Shown here piece by piece: positions 1-11,822 of a stretch of DNA of 64,000 nucleotides. Every line of letters starts with the position of its first letter. The first letter of the stretch is position 1. Under the pieces are notes generated by a model that saw only the letters and a list, made by a program, of their open reading frames with translations, was not told where the DNA came from and searched no databases. The position numbers and the translations under genes are program-made. Source of the DNA: Wurfbainia villosa (Eukaryota > Streptophyta > Magnoliopsida > Zingiberales > Zingiberaceae); assembly GCA_025175895.1 (NCBI GenBank), contig CM046003.1, forward strand, positions 94,191,172 through 94,255,171, read 5' to 3'.

Positions 1-218
1 CATTTTAGCTTCAACACATATTTCACATTTATCTGTTGAATCAACATTAAGTTTTGGTAATAAATTTAAATTCACAATTCATCATAAAGTGTTATAATTT
101 ACATGCCCAAGTATAACATGTCATAAATTAGAACACTTGACAAAATAAGCAAAATTTATAATTTTATTGACATTGAAGTCACGGTGCACAACCATTACAT
201 TCATTTTGAATATACCAT
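1..218 (-). pseudogene. Copia C0 fragment: end of protease region into GAG-pre-integrase
   Basis: Read on the minus strand, this continues the polyprotein segment at 54733-55510. After removal of array T, the glycine-tyrosine-methionine motif at 54733-54750 runs in frame into GIFKMNVMVV encoded at about 186-216. That pattern is typical of the region just before the integrase zinc finger in Ty1/copia elements. Further on, CEICVEAKM near position 1-25 matches the CxxC half of the integrase HHCC finger. At least two in-frame stops interrupt it. The rest of integrase, RT and RNase H lies outside the window to the left. Assignment to Ty1/copia is firm; lineage is not resolved. Confidence 0.8.
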
Positions 219-254
219 TGTAACGCCCAAAAAAAACAAAAACAAAATATGGTT

Positions 255-325
255 CGTTATAGCTAGGATTTGAACCATGAACCTCCTAATTATGAGATAG
301 CCTTGATACCACTAGGACATAGGAT
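255..325 (-). other. Antisense tRNA-like block in the LTR start (copy 1)
   Basis: On the minus strand this stretch carries a B-box-like GGTTCAAATCC (266-276) and, about 32 bp upstream of it, an A-box-like segment (309-319). The intact versions in LTR2 and LTR3 read TGGCCTAGTGG. Spacing matches a tRNA or a tRNA-derived promoter. The T-arm stem pairs imperfectly and no clean acceptor stem is visible, so I do not call a functional tRNA gene. It recurs at 7361-7428 and 44731-44800. Confidence 0.45.
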
Positions 326-340
326 AATTCTTGGCTAGAA

Positions 341-348
341 TATATAAA
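341..348 (+). promoter_or_regulatory. Putative TATA box of LTR1
   Basis: TATATAAA lies about 120 bp into the LTR and is conserved in LTR2 (7444-7451) and LTR3 (around 44814-44824). This is the expected kind of position for the Pol II promoter of an LTR retrotransposon. Transcription is inferred, not shown. Confidence 0.5.
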
Positions 349-2474
349 GAAGATAAATGAGAAGATGAGAAAATAAAGAGTTGTTTCATCTTCCCATGAG
401 AAGATGGAAAGTTTTTCTTTTCTTTTCATCTTCCTAGCTATTAACGTGACAATTAAAAGGGAGAAAGAAAAACCAACCACCTCATCTTCCTTCTTCCTCA
501 TCCTTGGCCGAAACTTTCCTTCTCCTTCCTCCCTCTCCATCCCAAGCTTTAGGACCCCTTATGTTGGTGTTGTTGAGGGGGTTTTCAAGGGGATTTTCTC
601 ACAAGGGCTTGGTATATGCAAGGATCACTCTTAGGGCTAAGAAACGGGTAGAAGATCTTCATAACCCTAGCGGTATATTTATTGAATCTAGCAAAAGGAT
701 GTAAATATTTCTCACCCGCAGTATAAGTAGCTATTCGATTATAGTATCTAGCTTATTTTCCTATGTTTTGTTAAGATTATATGTTTTGATCAGAATATAT
801 GGGTGTGTTTAGATTTATAGCTAAGGTATATTTTGTTTTAAGCAAGACATAAGATCACTAGGATGTTATTTCTCACCTATAGCATAAGTTTCCCCTATGA
901 GTTTTGGGAACAAAGAGCATGAATAAATGTCTTGAAATGCTTCCTATATGGGTTTTGGGAGTATGAGCATGTTACATGCTGGTTAAATGACAAAATCAAT
1001 AGGTCATATATATTTATAAGTATATTTAATGTTGAAGCAAGACATAAGATTGCAAAGATGCTTCCCCTATAAGTTTTGGGGACAAAGAGCATGATCCAAT
1101 ATCTTGAAAGGCTTCCTATATGAGTTTTGGGAGTATGATCATGTTAAATGTTTGATAAATAACAAAAATCAATAAGTCATATATATAAAAAAAAGTATTT
1201 TACTTTAAAGTGGCATGTACCGACCCTTTAGATCGCCCACGAGCCCCTAGACCACCCTTAGTAAGTTGTCCTAATAAGTTTGGTGGCTAGCTACCCCGAA
1301 TTCTATTAGGGTTGCACGCAAATTGGTACAATGTCGGGCTGCCCAAATAAGGATGATTAGTATTTTTAAAGTATATATGTATATATGGTTCCTAAAGTTA
1401 ACCAAAGCACAATGTTTACAAGTTTAAGTATAGTATATCTCATGTACATGTTTCTACAAGCGAAGCATATTTCAAAGTATGTATTACAAGTTGTGTATGT
1501 CAAGTTCATGCATTTCAAGTTGAGCCATTGTCTTATGTACAAGTGTCTCTATATGTCTAATACAAAAAGTTCATGCATGTCAAGTTGAATCCTTGTATCA
1601 TGTGCAAGTGTTTTAAATGTTTAATGCAGAATTTCCTCAAATGCAAGTATGAGCATGTGTTGCATGCAAATATTCTAATAGCATGTTTTCCCTAATGCGA
1701 AGTTTTGTGAGAATAGGAAGTACTTACTAAGCTTCATTGCTTATAGTTTGCATTCCTTATACTGCAGATAAGGGTAAAGAAAGATTGGAGTAAGAGGGGG
1801 CAGCGAATGAAGTGCTTGGTGTGTGTGGCGGCGGAACAGTGGATTATGATCCTGAACTTTCTAGTATTTTGTTATGTGTTAAGACCTTCGAACTTGTTCG
1901 TGTGATAGTGTTCATGCTTATGTGTTTGATCATGTTGTGTCTAAGAATGTTGAACTTGCTAGTATTATGTTATGCTAAGAACTTTGAACTTGCTAGTAAA
2001 CTAGTGTTCATTTTATGTGCTAGTGTTCATGTTAGGTGCTAGTGTTGATGTCAGGTATTGTTGTTTACATTGTTGTTCATGTCAAGGTTGCATATATTAC
2101 TATCACCATGCATGAGGTTGAGTTACTTAAGAATGTTTTATATTAGAACCCTAGTGAATGTGCATGCTTAGATAGGTTAAGAACTTGCGTAATCTCCCTG
2201 TGTCAACATGCCAATGTAGTTGACCTATTTCTTTAGCTTCCGTTGTTTCAAGTAAAGAGTTTGAATTATGATACTTGGTTAGAAACCATGTTTAGATCTT
2301 GTTATGGGTTGTTGACACTCTTCTTTTTTAAATCAGGTATTAGTTAATTCATAAATAGTGTGTGAGTTTATGGAATGATTGAGTCATGTTTTACTTGATC
2401 ACACAAAGAGTAAGATAAAGAATGGTATAGTAACACCTCCCTTACAAGTGTAAGCAGAGGGGGGTGTTACAGTA

Positions 2475-2486
2475 TGGTCTCAGAGC
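2475..2486 (+). other. Primer-binding site of array T, first internal region
   Basis: TGGTCTCAGAGC starts three bases after LTR1. It differs at one position from TGGTATCAGAGC, the initiator-methionine tRNA 3'-end complement used by many plant LTR elements and present intact in the second copy at 10852-10863. Confidence 0.8.
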
Positions 2487-2678
2487 AAGTTCCGCCCTTC
2501 CGCCACACACACATCAAGCATCAATCCTGCCGCTTCCAAGTAAGAAAGTATATATAAGTTTTACCTCCTTCTATACTAATAAAGAATGTTTTGTTAAACA
2601 TGCTTATATGTGTAGGTGATGATGATAGAAAGTAAGTAATAGTAGTAGTCTTATATTGGCCTGACTTTATGAAGAAAA

Positions 2679-3735
2679 ATGGCTAGAACACGAACCAATG
2701 GAAATCAGAGGACAAATGAAATAGTACCACCACCTGACTTGATGCAACTAGTCACTCAGCTTCAGCATCAAGTTGCCGAGCAGCAAAAGGTTATCAATAC
2801 CTTAATGATGAATCGATAAGATAATCCTGTTACTCCACCAGCTGCTCAGAACGTCATACCGGCTGCACCCCTTGCCCCACAAGTTTCCCCAATAGCCCCA
2901 GCAGTGGGGGTGAGGTAAGAGGCATACTTAATTCAATGGAAAAGGTTGAAGCCAGAGAGTTTTGTTGGTACAAGTGAACCATGGGATGCTCAGGCCTGGT
3001 TCAAGACGTTAGAAAGTATTATAGAACTGCTGGATTGGCCTGAAAATGAAAAAGTCAAATGTGCATCCTTCTGCTTGACTAGAGATGCCAAAATGTGGTC
3101 GGAACGAGTAAAGGCAAAAAGAGTGATTAATCAAATGACATGGGCTAACTTTAAAACGGAATTCTTTGAGGAGTTTTTCCATATGCGAGTCACAAATAAG
3201 CACTATGATGAGTTCACAGAATTCTAACAAGGGGACTTGTCAGTTAATGAAGTCATAAACAAATTCAACAGACTAGCTCGCTTATGTCCAGAACTAGTCA
3301 GCACGAAACGACAAAGGGTTAGACTTATGCTCAAAATGCTTAGACTTGAGATAGCTCTGAATGTGACCAGCGGAATTAATAGACCACAGACTGCAGAGGA
3401 GTTAATAATAGTGCTTTAATGATAGAACATTACCTAAACAGCATTAAGCGACAGAATCAGGTCTCGACTAAAAGCAGAAGTCATGGAAGTTCTGAAGGTC
3501 CGAAATCTCAGAGCAATAATTCTAACTAGAAGGGAAATAACAACGGCAAGAGGAAGCAATGGAATAACCCAAAGGGAGGTTCAGCAAGCAAGTGACCTAA
3601 GTATCCTACATGTTCTAAATGTGGGAAGATACATCCATGAGTTTGCTGCCAGGGCACGAGCGGGTGTTATACATGTGGCTTAGAGGGACACTTGGCCAGA
3701 AATTGCCCTACCAAGACCAATCCACCTCCACCATA
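2679..3735 (+). pseudogene. gag: gag of array T, copy 1 (broken)
   Basis: The start is chosen at 2679 because the same MARTRTNGNQ opening occurs in copy 2 at 31761. The capsid-like region (about 2946-3400) contains PWDAQAWF and MTWANF. Two zinc-binding motifs follow: a CxxC-H-C segment near 3610-3660 and CYTCGLEGHLARNC at about 3664-3705, typical of Tekay-like nucleocapsids. In-frame stops occur at 2817, 2916 and 3225; a one-base deletion near 3406 shifts frame, and more stops follow before the zinc motifs. Several stops are sense codons in copy 2, so these are later mutations. The protein would bind and package the element RNA if intact. Confidence 0.85.
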
Positions 3736-6700
3736 GTCAAATCAGTATGGGGGTAAACCTGCTCAGCTACACCAAATGCAAGCAGCACTAGAGGGTCCTC
3801 ACATTAGTCAAGGAAGATTGGAGGCCCCACCAGTTACACTGAATGCTTGGATCTTCTCTCTCACTAAAGAAGAGGTAGCAGATGCTTCTACTATTGTCAT
3901 AGGTCAGATACTTATCTTTAATCAATATGCTACTGTGCTATTTGATACTGGGGCAACCCATTCATTTATTTCCACGATATTTGCTAAGAAGATAAACATA
4001 CCTCCGGATGTTTTGGATCTTAAGTTTGTAATGACCTTACCTTCGAGAGAGGTGATGATATCTATGCATTGGTTGCATGCCACGCTAGTCCAAATTTCAG
4101 AAAGAGAAGTTTATAGTGATCTGATAATGCTAGACATGCGTGATTATGATGTCATCTTGGGAATGGACTTTTTGAGCAAGTACAGTGCTTCCATTGAGTG
4201 TCGTAAGCGAAGAGTCATATTCCAACCTGAGGCAGAATCTAAGTTTGAATTTATTGGAGAACCAAAGAAAAGAACTAAGAAGTTCTTATCTATCGTAAAA
4301 GCTCAAAAGATGTTAGTCAATGGATGCGCTGGGTATCTAGTGCATGTGGTTGATACAAAGCAAGAAACAGGCCAAAAGCTCAAAGAAGTTCGAGTTGTAT
4401 GTGACTACCCAAAAGTATTCCCTGATGAGTTGCTTGGGTTGGCTCCTAAAAGAGAAATCGAATTTGAGATTGAACTTATTCCTAGTACCAAACAAATCTC
4501 AAAAGCACCCTATCATATGACCCCGACAGAATTGAAAGAGCTTCAGGAACAATTATAGGAGTTACACGACATGGGATTCATTCACCCTAGTCACTCACCG
4601 TAGGGGGCTCTAATATTGTTCGTGAAGAAGAAAGATGGATCTATGAGAATATGCATAGATTATCGAGCACTGAATAAGGTGACAATCAAAAATAGATATC
4701 CCTTGCCAAGGATTGATGATCTGTTTGATCAATTGAGGGGAGCCACAGTTTTCTCTAAGATTGACTTGTGGTCCAGTTATCATCAAGTAAAAGTTAAAGA
4801 GTATGATGTACCAAAAATAACTTTCTGAACGAGGTATGGACACTATAAGTTCATGGTCATGCCCTTCGGAGTGACAAATGCTCCAGCAACCTTTATGGAC
4901 CTAATGAATCGAGTATTCAAGGCATTCCTTGACAAATTTGTGATCATTTTCATTGACAATATCCTTATTTACTCGAGGACTCAGGAAGACCATGTTGAAC
5001 ATTTGAAGACAGTGTTACAAACCCTTCAGCAGAGACAATTGTATTCCAAGTTCTCTAAGTGTGAATTTTGGCTCGATCGAGTATCCTTCCTGGGTCACAT
5101 TATTTCAAAGGATGGGATTATGGTAGATCCGATAAAGATAGAAGTTGTTAGTAACTAGAGTCGACCAAAGAATGCTAGTGAAATCAGAAGTTTTCTTGGA
5201 TTAGTAGGGTACTACAGAAAATTTGTAGAAGACTTCTCAAGGATAGCTTCACCACTGATGATTCTTACCAGAAAGAACAGCAAGTTTGAATGGACCAAGG
5301 ATTGTGAGAAAAATTTCCTTGAACTAAAGAGGAGATTAACAAGTGGTCCAATTCTTACTCTTCTAGAAAGTAATGAAAGCTGTGATAAGTATAGTGATGC
5401 ATCCAAAATGGGACTCGGAGCTGTGCTTATGCAGAATGGTAAAGTCATTGCCTATGCATCTAGACAACTCAAGGATTATGAAAAGAATTATCCCACTCAT
5501 GACCTTGAGTTGGCAGCAATATTCTTCGCTCTCAAAATTTGGAGACATTACTTGTATGGAGTCCAGTGCAAGATTTATACAGATCACCAGAGTCTGAAAT
5601 ATTTCTTCACTCAGAAGGATTTAAACATGAGACAGCGTAGATGGCTTGAGCTGGTTAAAGATTATGACTGTGAAATCTTCTACCATCCTGGAAATGCAAA
5701 CAAAATAGCAGATGCACTGAATAGGAAATCCTGTGCCACCTTAATGTTCTTATATTCATTATCCCAACCATTGGAGAAAGAGATGTTGAACTTTGGGGTT
5801 GAGATTATTTCTGGACAGCTTTCTACCTTGACAATAGCGCCAACACTGTTTGATGATATACTAGAGAAGCAAGATGAAGATCCAAGCATCCAAAGGATCA
5901 AGCAAGAGATCCAAGAAGGAAAGGATGAAGGATTTTGTGTCTCTAACGGTGGGGCACTATATCTTGGTGAACACTTATGTATTCCCAATGATCCAGAATT
6001 GAGAAAGGGAATTTTAGAAGAAGCTCATGGGACCTCATATTCAATGCATCCTGGATCTACCAAGATATATCAAGATTTGAAAGAAAAGTTCTAGTGGTTC
6101 AGTATGAAAAGGGATGTGGCTAAATATGTCAGCACCTATCTGACGTGTCAAAGAGTTAAAGCAGAACATCAGAGACCTGGAGGAGTTCTACAGCCTATTT
6201 AGATCTCAGAATGGAAGTGGGAAGATATAGCTATGGATTTCATAGTTGGACTACCCAAAACAACTAATGGTTATGACATTTTTTGGGTGATTGTTGATAG
6301 ATTAACAAAATCTGCTCATTTTCTGGCAATCAAAATATCGTACTCAATGGAACAACTAGCTCAGTTGTATGTTAAGGAGGTGATCAGATTGCATGGGGTT
6401 CCTAAGACCATCATTTCTGATAGGGATAGTCGATTTACTTCACACTTTTGGGAGTGTGTTCAGAAGGCCCTTGGCACTAAGATACAATTTAGCACAATAT
6501 TTCATCCTCAAACAGATGGGCAAACCGAATGAGTAAATCAAAATCTAGAGGATATGCTCCGAGCTTGTGCCTTAGATTTTAAAGGAAGCTGGTGCAAATA
6601 CCTATGTTTGGCAGAATTTACTTATAATAATAGCTACCAAGCTACAATTGGAATGACAACCTATGAAGCTTTATATGGAAGGAAGTGTAGGTCTTCTATT

Positions 6701-7276
6701 TGTTGATATAGAGGAGGTGAGAAGAAAGAAATGTGGCTTAAGACAGATTTTATAGATGACACCACCAAAGCTATAAAGAGCATCCGACAAAGAATAGAGA
6801 CTGCTCAGAGTCAGCAGAAAAGTTATGTCGATGTACGACGTAGACCACTTGAATTCGAAGCTGAGAATTTTGTATTTCTTAAAGTAGCTCCTATGAAAGG
6901 GGTGATGATATTTGGGAAGAAAGGCAAGCTGAGTCCACGTTATGTAGGACCTTATCGGATCACAAAAAGAGTTGGCAAAGTAACTTATGAGTTAGAGCTA
7001 CCTCAAAAAATGTCGGCGATTCACAACGTATTTCATGTCTCAATGCTGAAAAAGTACGTTCCTAATGCAGACCATGTAATTAAGCCACAGACGGTACAAG
7101 TTTAGGAAGATTTGAGTTATGAAAGTCGACCTATTCAAATAATAGATCGAGAAATCAAGAAATTGAGAAACAAAGAAGTACCCTTAGTGAAAGTCATATG
7201 GCAAAATCAAAAGTTCGAAGAAGCAACTTGGGAACGCGAGGATGACATGAAACAAAAGTATACAGAGTTCTTTTAG
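3736..7276 (+). pseudogene. pol: pol of array T, copy 1 (protease-RT-RNase H-integrase-chromodomain-like), broken
   Basis: Visible in order: aspartic protease motif DTGATHSFIS at about 3949; RT with YPLPRIDDLFDQLRG and MPFGVTNAPATF; RNase H with YSDASKMGLGAVL from about 5390; integrase HPGST finger region near 6050, first catalytic D in MDFIVGLP (6236), second D in ISDRDSRF and E in DGQTE (6527-6529); and a C-terminal chromodomain-like tail ending at 7276 (VIWQNQKFEEATWERED). The RT catalytic pair is FIDN instead of FIDD, a loss of the second aspartate (codon 4958-4960). Stops occur at several points, including directly after the integrase glutamate at 6530. Not functional. Confidence 0.88.
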
Positions 7277-7312
7277 GTTTCGAGGACGAAACTTTTATAA
7301 GGCATGAAGGAT

Positions 7313-10300
7313 TGTAATGCCCGAAAAAAATAAAATAAAATAAAATAAAATATGGCTCATTATAGCTAGGATTTGAACCATGAACCTCATAATTGTGAGA
7401 TAGCCTTGATACCACTAGGCCATAGGATAATTCTTGGCTAGAATATATAAAGAAGATATAAAGAAGATAAATGAGAAGATGAGAAAATGAAGAGTTGTTT
7501 CATCTCCCCATGAGAAGATGGAGAGTTTTTCTTTTCTTTTCATCTTCCTAGCTATTAACGTGACAATTAAAAGGGAGAAAGAAAAACTAACCACCTCATC
7601 TTCCTTCTTCTTCCTTCTTCCTCATCCTTGGCCGAAACTTTCCTTCTCCTTCCTCCCTCTCCATCCCAAGCTTTAGGACCCCTTGTGTTGGTGTTGTTGA
7701 GGGGGTTTTCAAGGGGATTTTCTCACAAGGGCTTGGTATATGCAAGGATCCCTCTTAGGGCTAAGAAACATGTAGAAGATCTTCATAACCCTAGTGGTAT
7801 ATTTATTGAATCTAGCAAAAGGATGTAAGTATTTCTCACCTGCAGTATAAGTAGCTATTCGATTGTTGTATCTAGCTTCTTTTCCTATGTTTTGTTAAGA
7901 TTATATATTTTGATCAGATTATATGGGTGTGTTAAGATTAGGTAAGGTATATTTTGTTTTAAGCAAGACATAAGATTACTAGGATGCTATTTCTCACCTA
8001 TAGCATAAGTAACTCTTTGATTTGCACATCTAGCTTCTATTATCATGTTTTTATTCAGATTTATATGTTCTGTACAGATTATGTTTGTTTGGATTTTTAG
8101 GTATTTTAGGTATATTTCTTGTGGGGCAAAATGTAAAGATTGCAAAGATGCTTCCCCTACGAGTTTTGGGAACAAAGAGTATGATTAAATGTCTTGAAAT
8201 GCTTCCTATATGGGTTTTGGGAGTATGAGCATGTTACATGTTGGTTAAATGACAAAATCAGTAGGTTATATATATTTATAGGTATATTTCATGTTGAAGC
8301 AAGATATAAGATCGCAAAGATGCTTCCCCTATAAGTTTTGGGGACAAAGAGCATGATCCACTGTCTTGAAAGACTTCCTATATGAGTTTTGGGAGTATGA
8401 TCATGTTAATTGTTTGATAAATGACAAAAATAAGTAAGTTACATATATAAATAAAGTATTTTACTTTCAAGTGGCATGTACCAGGCACTTAGATCACCCA
8501 TGGGCCCCTAGATCGCCCTTAGCAAGTTGCCCTAATAAGTTCGGTGGTTAGCTACCCCGAATTCTATTTGGGTTGCATGCAAATTGGTACAATGCCGGGT
8601 TTCCCAAACAAGGATGATTAGTATTTTTAAAGTATATATGTATATATGGTTCCTAAAGTTAACCAAAGCACAATGTTTACAAGTTTAAGTATAGTATATC
8701 TCATGTACATGTTTCTACAAGCGAAGCATATTTCAAAGTATGTATTGCAAGTTTTGTATGTCAAGTTCATGCATTTCAAGTTGAGCCATTGTGTTATGTA
8801 CAAGTGTCTCTATATGTCTAATATAGAAAGTTCATGCATGTCAAGTTGAATCCTTGTATCATGTGCAAGTGTTTTAAATGTTTAATGCAGAATTTCCTCA
8901 AATGCAAGTATGAGCATGTGTTGCATGCAAGTATTCTAATAGCATATTTTCCCTAATGCAAAGTTTTGTGAGAATAGGAAGTACTTACTAAGCTTCATTG
9001 CTTATAGTTTGCATTCCTTATACTGCAGATAAGGGTAAAGAAAGATTGGTGTAAGAGGGGGCAGCAGATGAAGTGCTTGGTGTGTGTGGCGGCAAAATAG
9101 TGGATTATGATCCTGAACTTGCTAGTATTTTGTTATGTGTTAAGACCTTCGAACTTGTTCGTGTGCTAGTGTTCATGCTTATGTGTTTGATCATGTTGTG
9201 TCTAAGAATGTTGAACTTACTAGTATTATGCTAAGCTAAGAACTTTGAACTTGCTAGTGTACTAGTGTTCATTGTTGGATCGAAGCGGATCGCTAGAGGG
9301 GGGGGTGAATAGCGATAGAAACTTTTCGTTCGAAATCGTTCGTTGAGGCACAAGTAAATGCAGCAGAAAAACACAATAATATTTTTTACTTTGTTCGTAG
9401 CCTTCGGCTACTACTCCAAGGCTCTAGTGATCCTTGACCACGCACGGAGGGCAAAACACTAAACGAACTCCTCCTCAATGGAGGTAGGAGTTAAACAATT
9501 ACAAAACTCGAGAAAGACTCAAGGTAGAGGGACACTCCCCCTCTCCTTGATATGATTTAAAGCTCGAAATAAAAAGAATAACTTATACAAACGAAAGCTT
9601 ATACCAACGACTTTTGAAGACTTGAATCTTGGAGCTTGAGTCGTCGTCTCGGCAGCGCTTCGTCGTAGGAATGTCGGAGACTCATAGCGTATCGGAAGCA
9701 CTTGGGAGCTTTTGAATTGATGAAAAACCCTAGGACAAGCCCTCCTTTTATAGCCTTTAAGCCCCTCATCGAATGGGTCTTCAACCAATAGGAATTGGGC
9801 ACAAAACCTCCTTGAAAAATGGTGATAGAGCTTGACTTCTCGAGGATGATCCTTGACCATCAGTCGACTGATGGTCATCATAAGTCGAATGATGGCAGCA
9901 TCAGTCGAATGCTGACCCCAGGCAGTCGACTGATGGATGGCAGTCGAGTCCTCCAAGCCGGCAGTCGACTGATGCTAGCTGCAAGGCAAAGTTAGCTTAA
10001 CAAAAACATTATTTTGATGGCTTCCGACCGTCCGATCTCGACCTAGACCACCTATAGGATGTCTTTGGTTAGATCTATGTTTAAGATCATCTCCGTAACG
10101 AGGATACGACCTCACTTACGCTCGCACACACGAGCTTACCTCGATACTTACTGTGTCGCTTTTGCTTTCGGCCTTCCACTCGATTCCTTCGGCTCCCTCC
10201 GAAGTCACTCGAGTGTCGGCCGACCACCACGGCTTCCTCCGTGTGTCGCTAGCCTTCAACTCCAGCTATAGCAATTTTCTGCACACTCGATTCAGCTCGT

Positions 10301-10848
10301 GAGATAACGACATGAGCTTAACTTTCTATCGTTTGCTATAATCAAAACTCAGGTTCGACTTAGGTGCCTACTGCACCAACATTCATGTTATGTGCTAGTG
10401 TTCATGTTAGGTGCTAGTGTTGATGTTAAGTATTGTTGTTTACGTTGATGTTCATGTCAAGGATGCATATATTACTATCACCATGCATGAGGTTGAGTTA
10501 CTTAAGAATGTTTTATATTAGAACCCTAGTGAATGTGCATGCTTAGATAGGTTAAGAACTTGCGTAATCTTTCTGTGTCAACATGCCAATGTAGTTGACC
10601 TATTTCTTTAACTTTCGTTGTTTCAAGTTAAGAGTTTGAATTATGATACTTGGTTAGAAACTATGTTTAGATCTTGTTATGGGTTGTTGACACTCTTCTG
10701 TTTTAAATCAGGTATTAGTTAATTCATAAATAGTGTATGTGAGTTTATGGAATGATTGAGTCATGTTTTACCTGATCACGCAAAGATTAAGATAAAGAAT
10801 GGTATAGTAACACCTCCCTTACTTGTGTAAGCAGAGGGGGGTGTTATA
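7313..10848 (+). repeat. LTR2 of array T (split by solo LTR S1)
   Basis: It begins TGTAATGCCC and ends GGTGTTATA (the terminal CA has mutated to TA). It is followed by a perfect primer-binding site, so it serves both as 3' LTR of the first unit and 5' LTR of the second. Without S1 and its duplicated target it is about 2422 bp. The shared tRNA-like block is at 7361-7428 and the TATA box at 7444-7451. Confidence 0.9.
9273..10381. mobile_element. Solo LTR S1 (copia-type), inside LTR2
   Basis: TGTTGGATCG...GCACCAACA is flanked by identical TTCAT duplications (9268-9272 and 10382-10386). No gag-pol remains, so it is a solo LTR left by LTR-LTR recombination. A GGGTGAATAG motif near the left end and an antisense TATAAAAG around 9748 suggest that the element was minus-oriented. 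It contains several CAGTCGACTG-type palindromes around 9862-9975. The LTR starting at 63428 is a relative. The 145-residue reading frame at 9519-9956 has no recognisable protein features. Confidence 0.85.
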
Positions 10849-10851
10849 GTA

Positions 10852-10863
10852 TGGTATCAGAGC
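10852..10863 (+). other. Primer-binding site of array T, second internal region
   Basis: TGGTATCAGAGC, a perfect match to the usual plant initiator-methionine tRNA complement, lies three bases after LTR2. It marks the start of a second complete internal region and is the key evidence that the array is tandem. Confidence 0.85.
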
Positions 10864-11822
10864 AAGTTCTGCCCTTCCGCCATACACACATCATGTTAAA
10901 TACGGAAATTTAAAATACTAAATTAAATGACCAAAATTTAGGAAAAATAATCCTAGGAATTATTTTCGAGATTTTGGAGAATTTTTGAAATTTTTCTAGA
11001 ATTTTTCTGGAATTAAACGGGGTTTATACGGGGTATTTACGAGGATAATTAATTTAATGGGGAAGGTTAGGGATTAATTAAAACCTAATCTTGGTTAATT
11101 TCTTATAAAGGGGGTTAATCCAGTTTATCGCGCCTAGTTTTTTCTTTCTCGCGATTTCCTCACAGTAACTGCCTCTCCGCCGCAACCTTCTCCTCGCGAT
11201 TTTCTCCCTCGTGATCTCTCCACCGACGCCCTCTCCTCTCATGTTGTGCCGATGACCAAGCCACCGCGATCTCTTCGTTGATGTCGTCTTCTCACGCGTT
11301 GTGCCGACGACCAGGCCGTCGCCACGCGTAGCATCGCCACGGTCGGCCAGCACCAACCACCACGAGTTTCGCCGCTTCCATTTCCCCTTTCCCAGTCATT
11401 CCCCTTCTCTGTGGCGAACGAGCCCCTTGACCGGACCCACCGATGTTCCCCACAGACAAGCCGATGGGAGGGTGCGTGTGGTCGGGAAAATTTATCGGCG
11501 GCGGCTACTCCCTTGTTCTGCTCGAGGCTGTAAACTTCTGCCAGTGGTCACTGTATCTAGGTAAGGGTCGGTCTCTATCTTGGACGAAATCGACTTCCTA
11601 CCGTGATTCACCTCGGTTTAATTCGGTTCGTTGTTTAGGGCAACAAATGGGATTGGATTGTCCGACGAATAGGGCAACATTGGGAAAACCCTACCGGTGG
11701 AGTGCAGGGCTGGTAAGCTTGTTCTATTCCCTCTCTTATAGTCGTAAATTGCTAATTTAGGTTGTGTGATCTGTGGAGTGGGTTTTTCCTATCGATAGAG
11801 GGGTTGCCGTGTGTTCTGTGTT

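Larger units (their letters stand above)
219..2471 (+). repeat. LTR1 of array T
   Basis: It begins TGTAACGCCC, ends GGTGTTACA, and is followed three bases later by a primer-binding site, so it acts as the 5' LTR. Length is 2253 bp. It lacks a block of roughly 150 bp present in LTR2 (about 7990-8140) and LTR3; the deletion point is near 893. Short open frames inside it are not conserved as proteins. Like the other two copies it contains an antisense tRNA-like block near its start and a TATATAAA box. Confidence 0.9.

Noticed and set aside
255..325. Functional tRNA gene on the minus strand
   Set aside because: The boxes fit, but the T stem pairs poorly and no acceptor stem is evident; kept as tRNA-like only.
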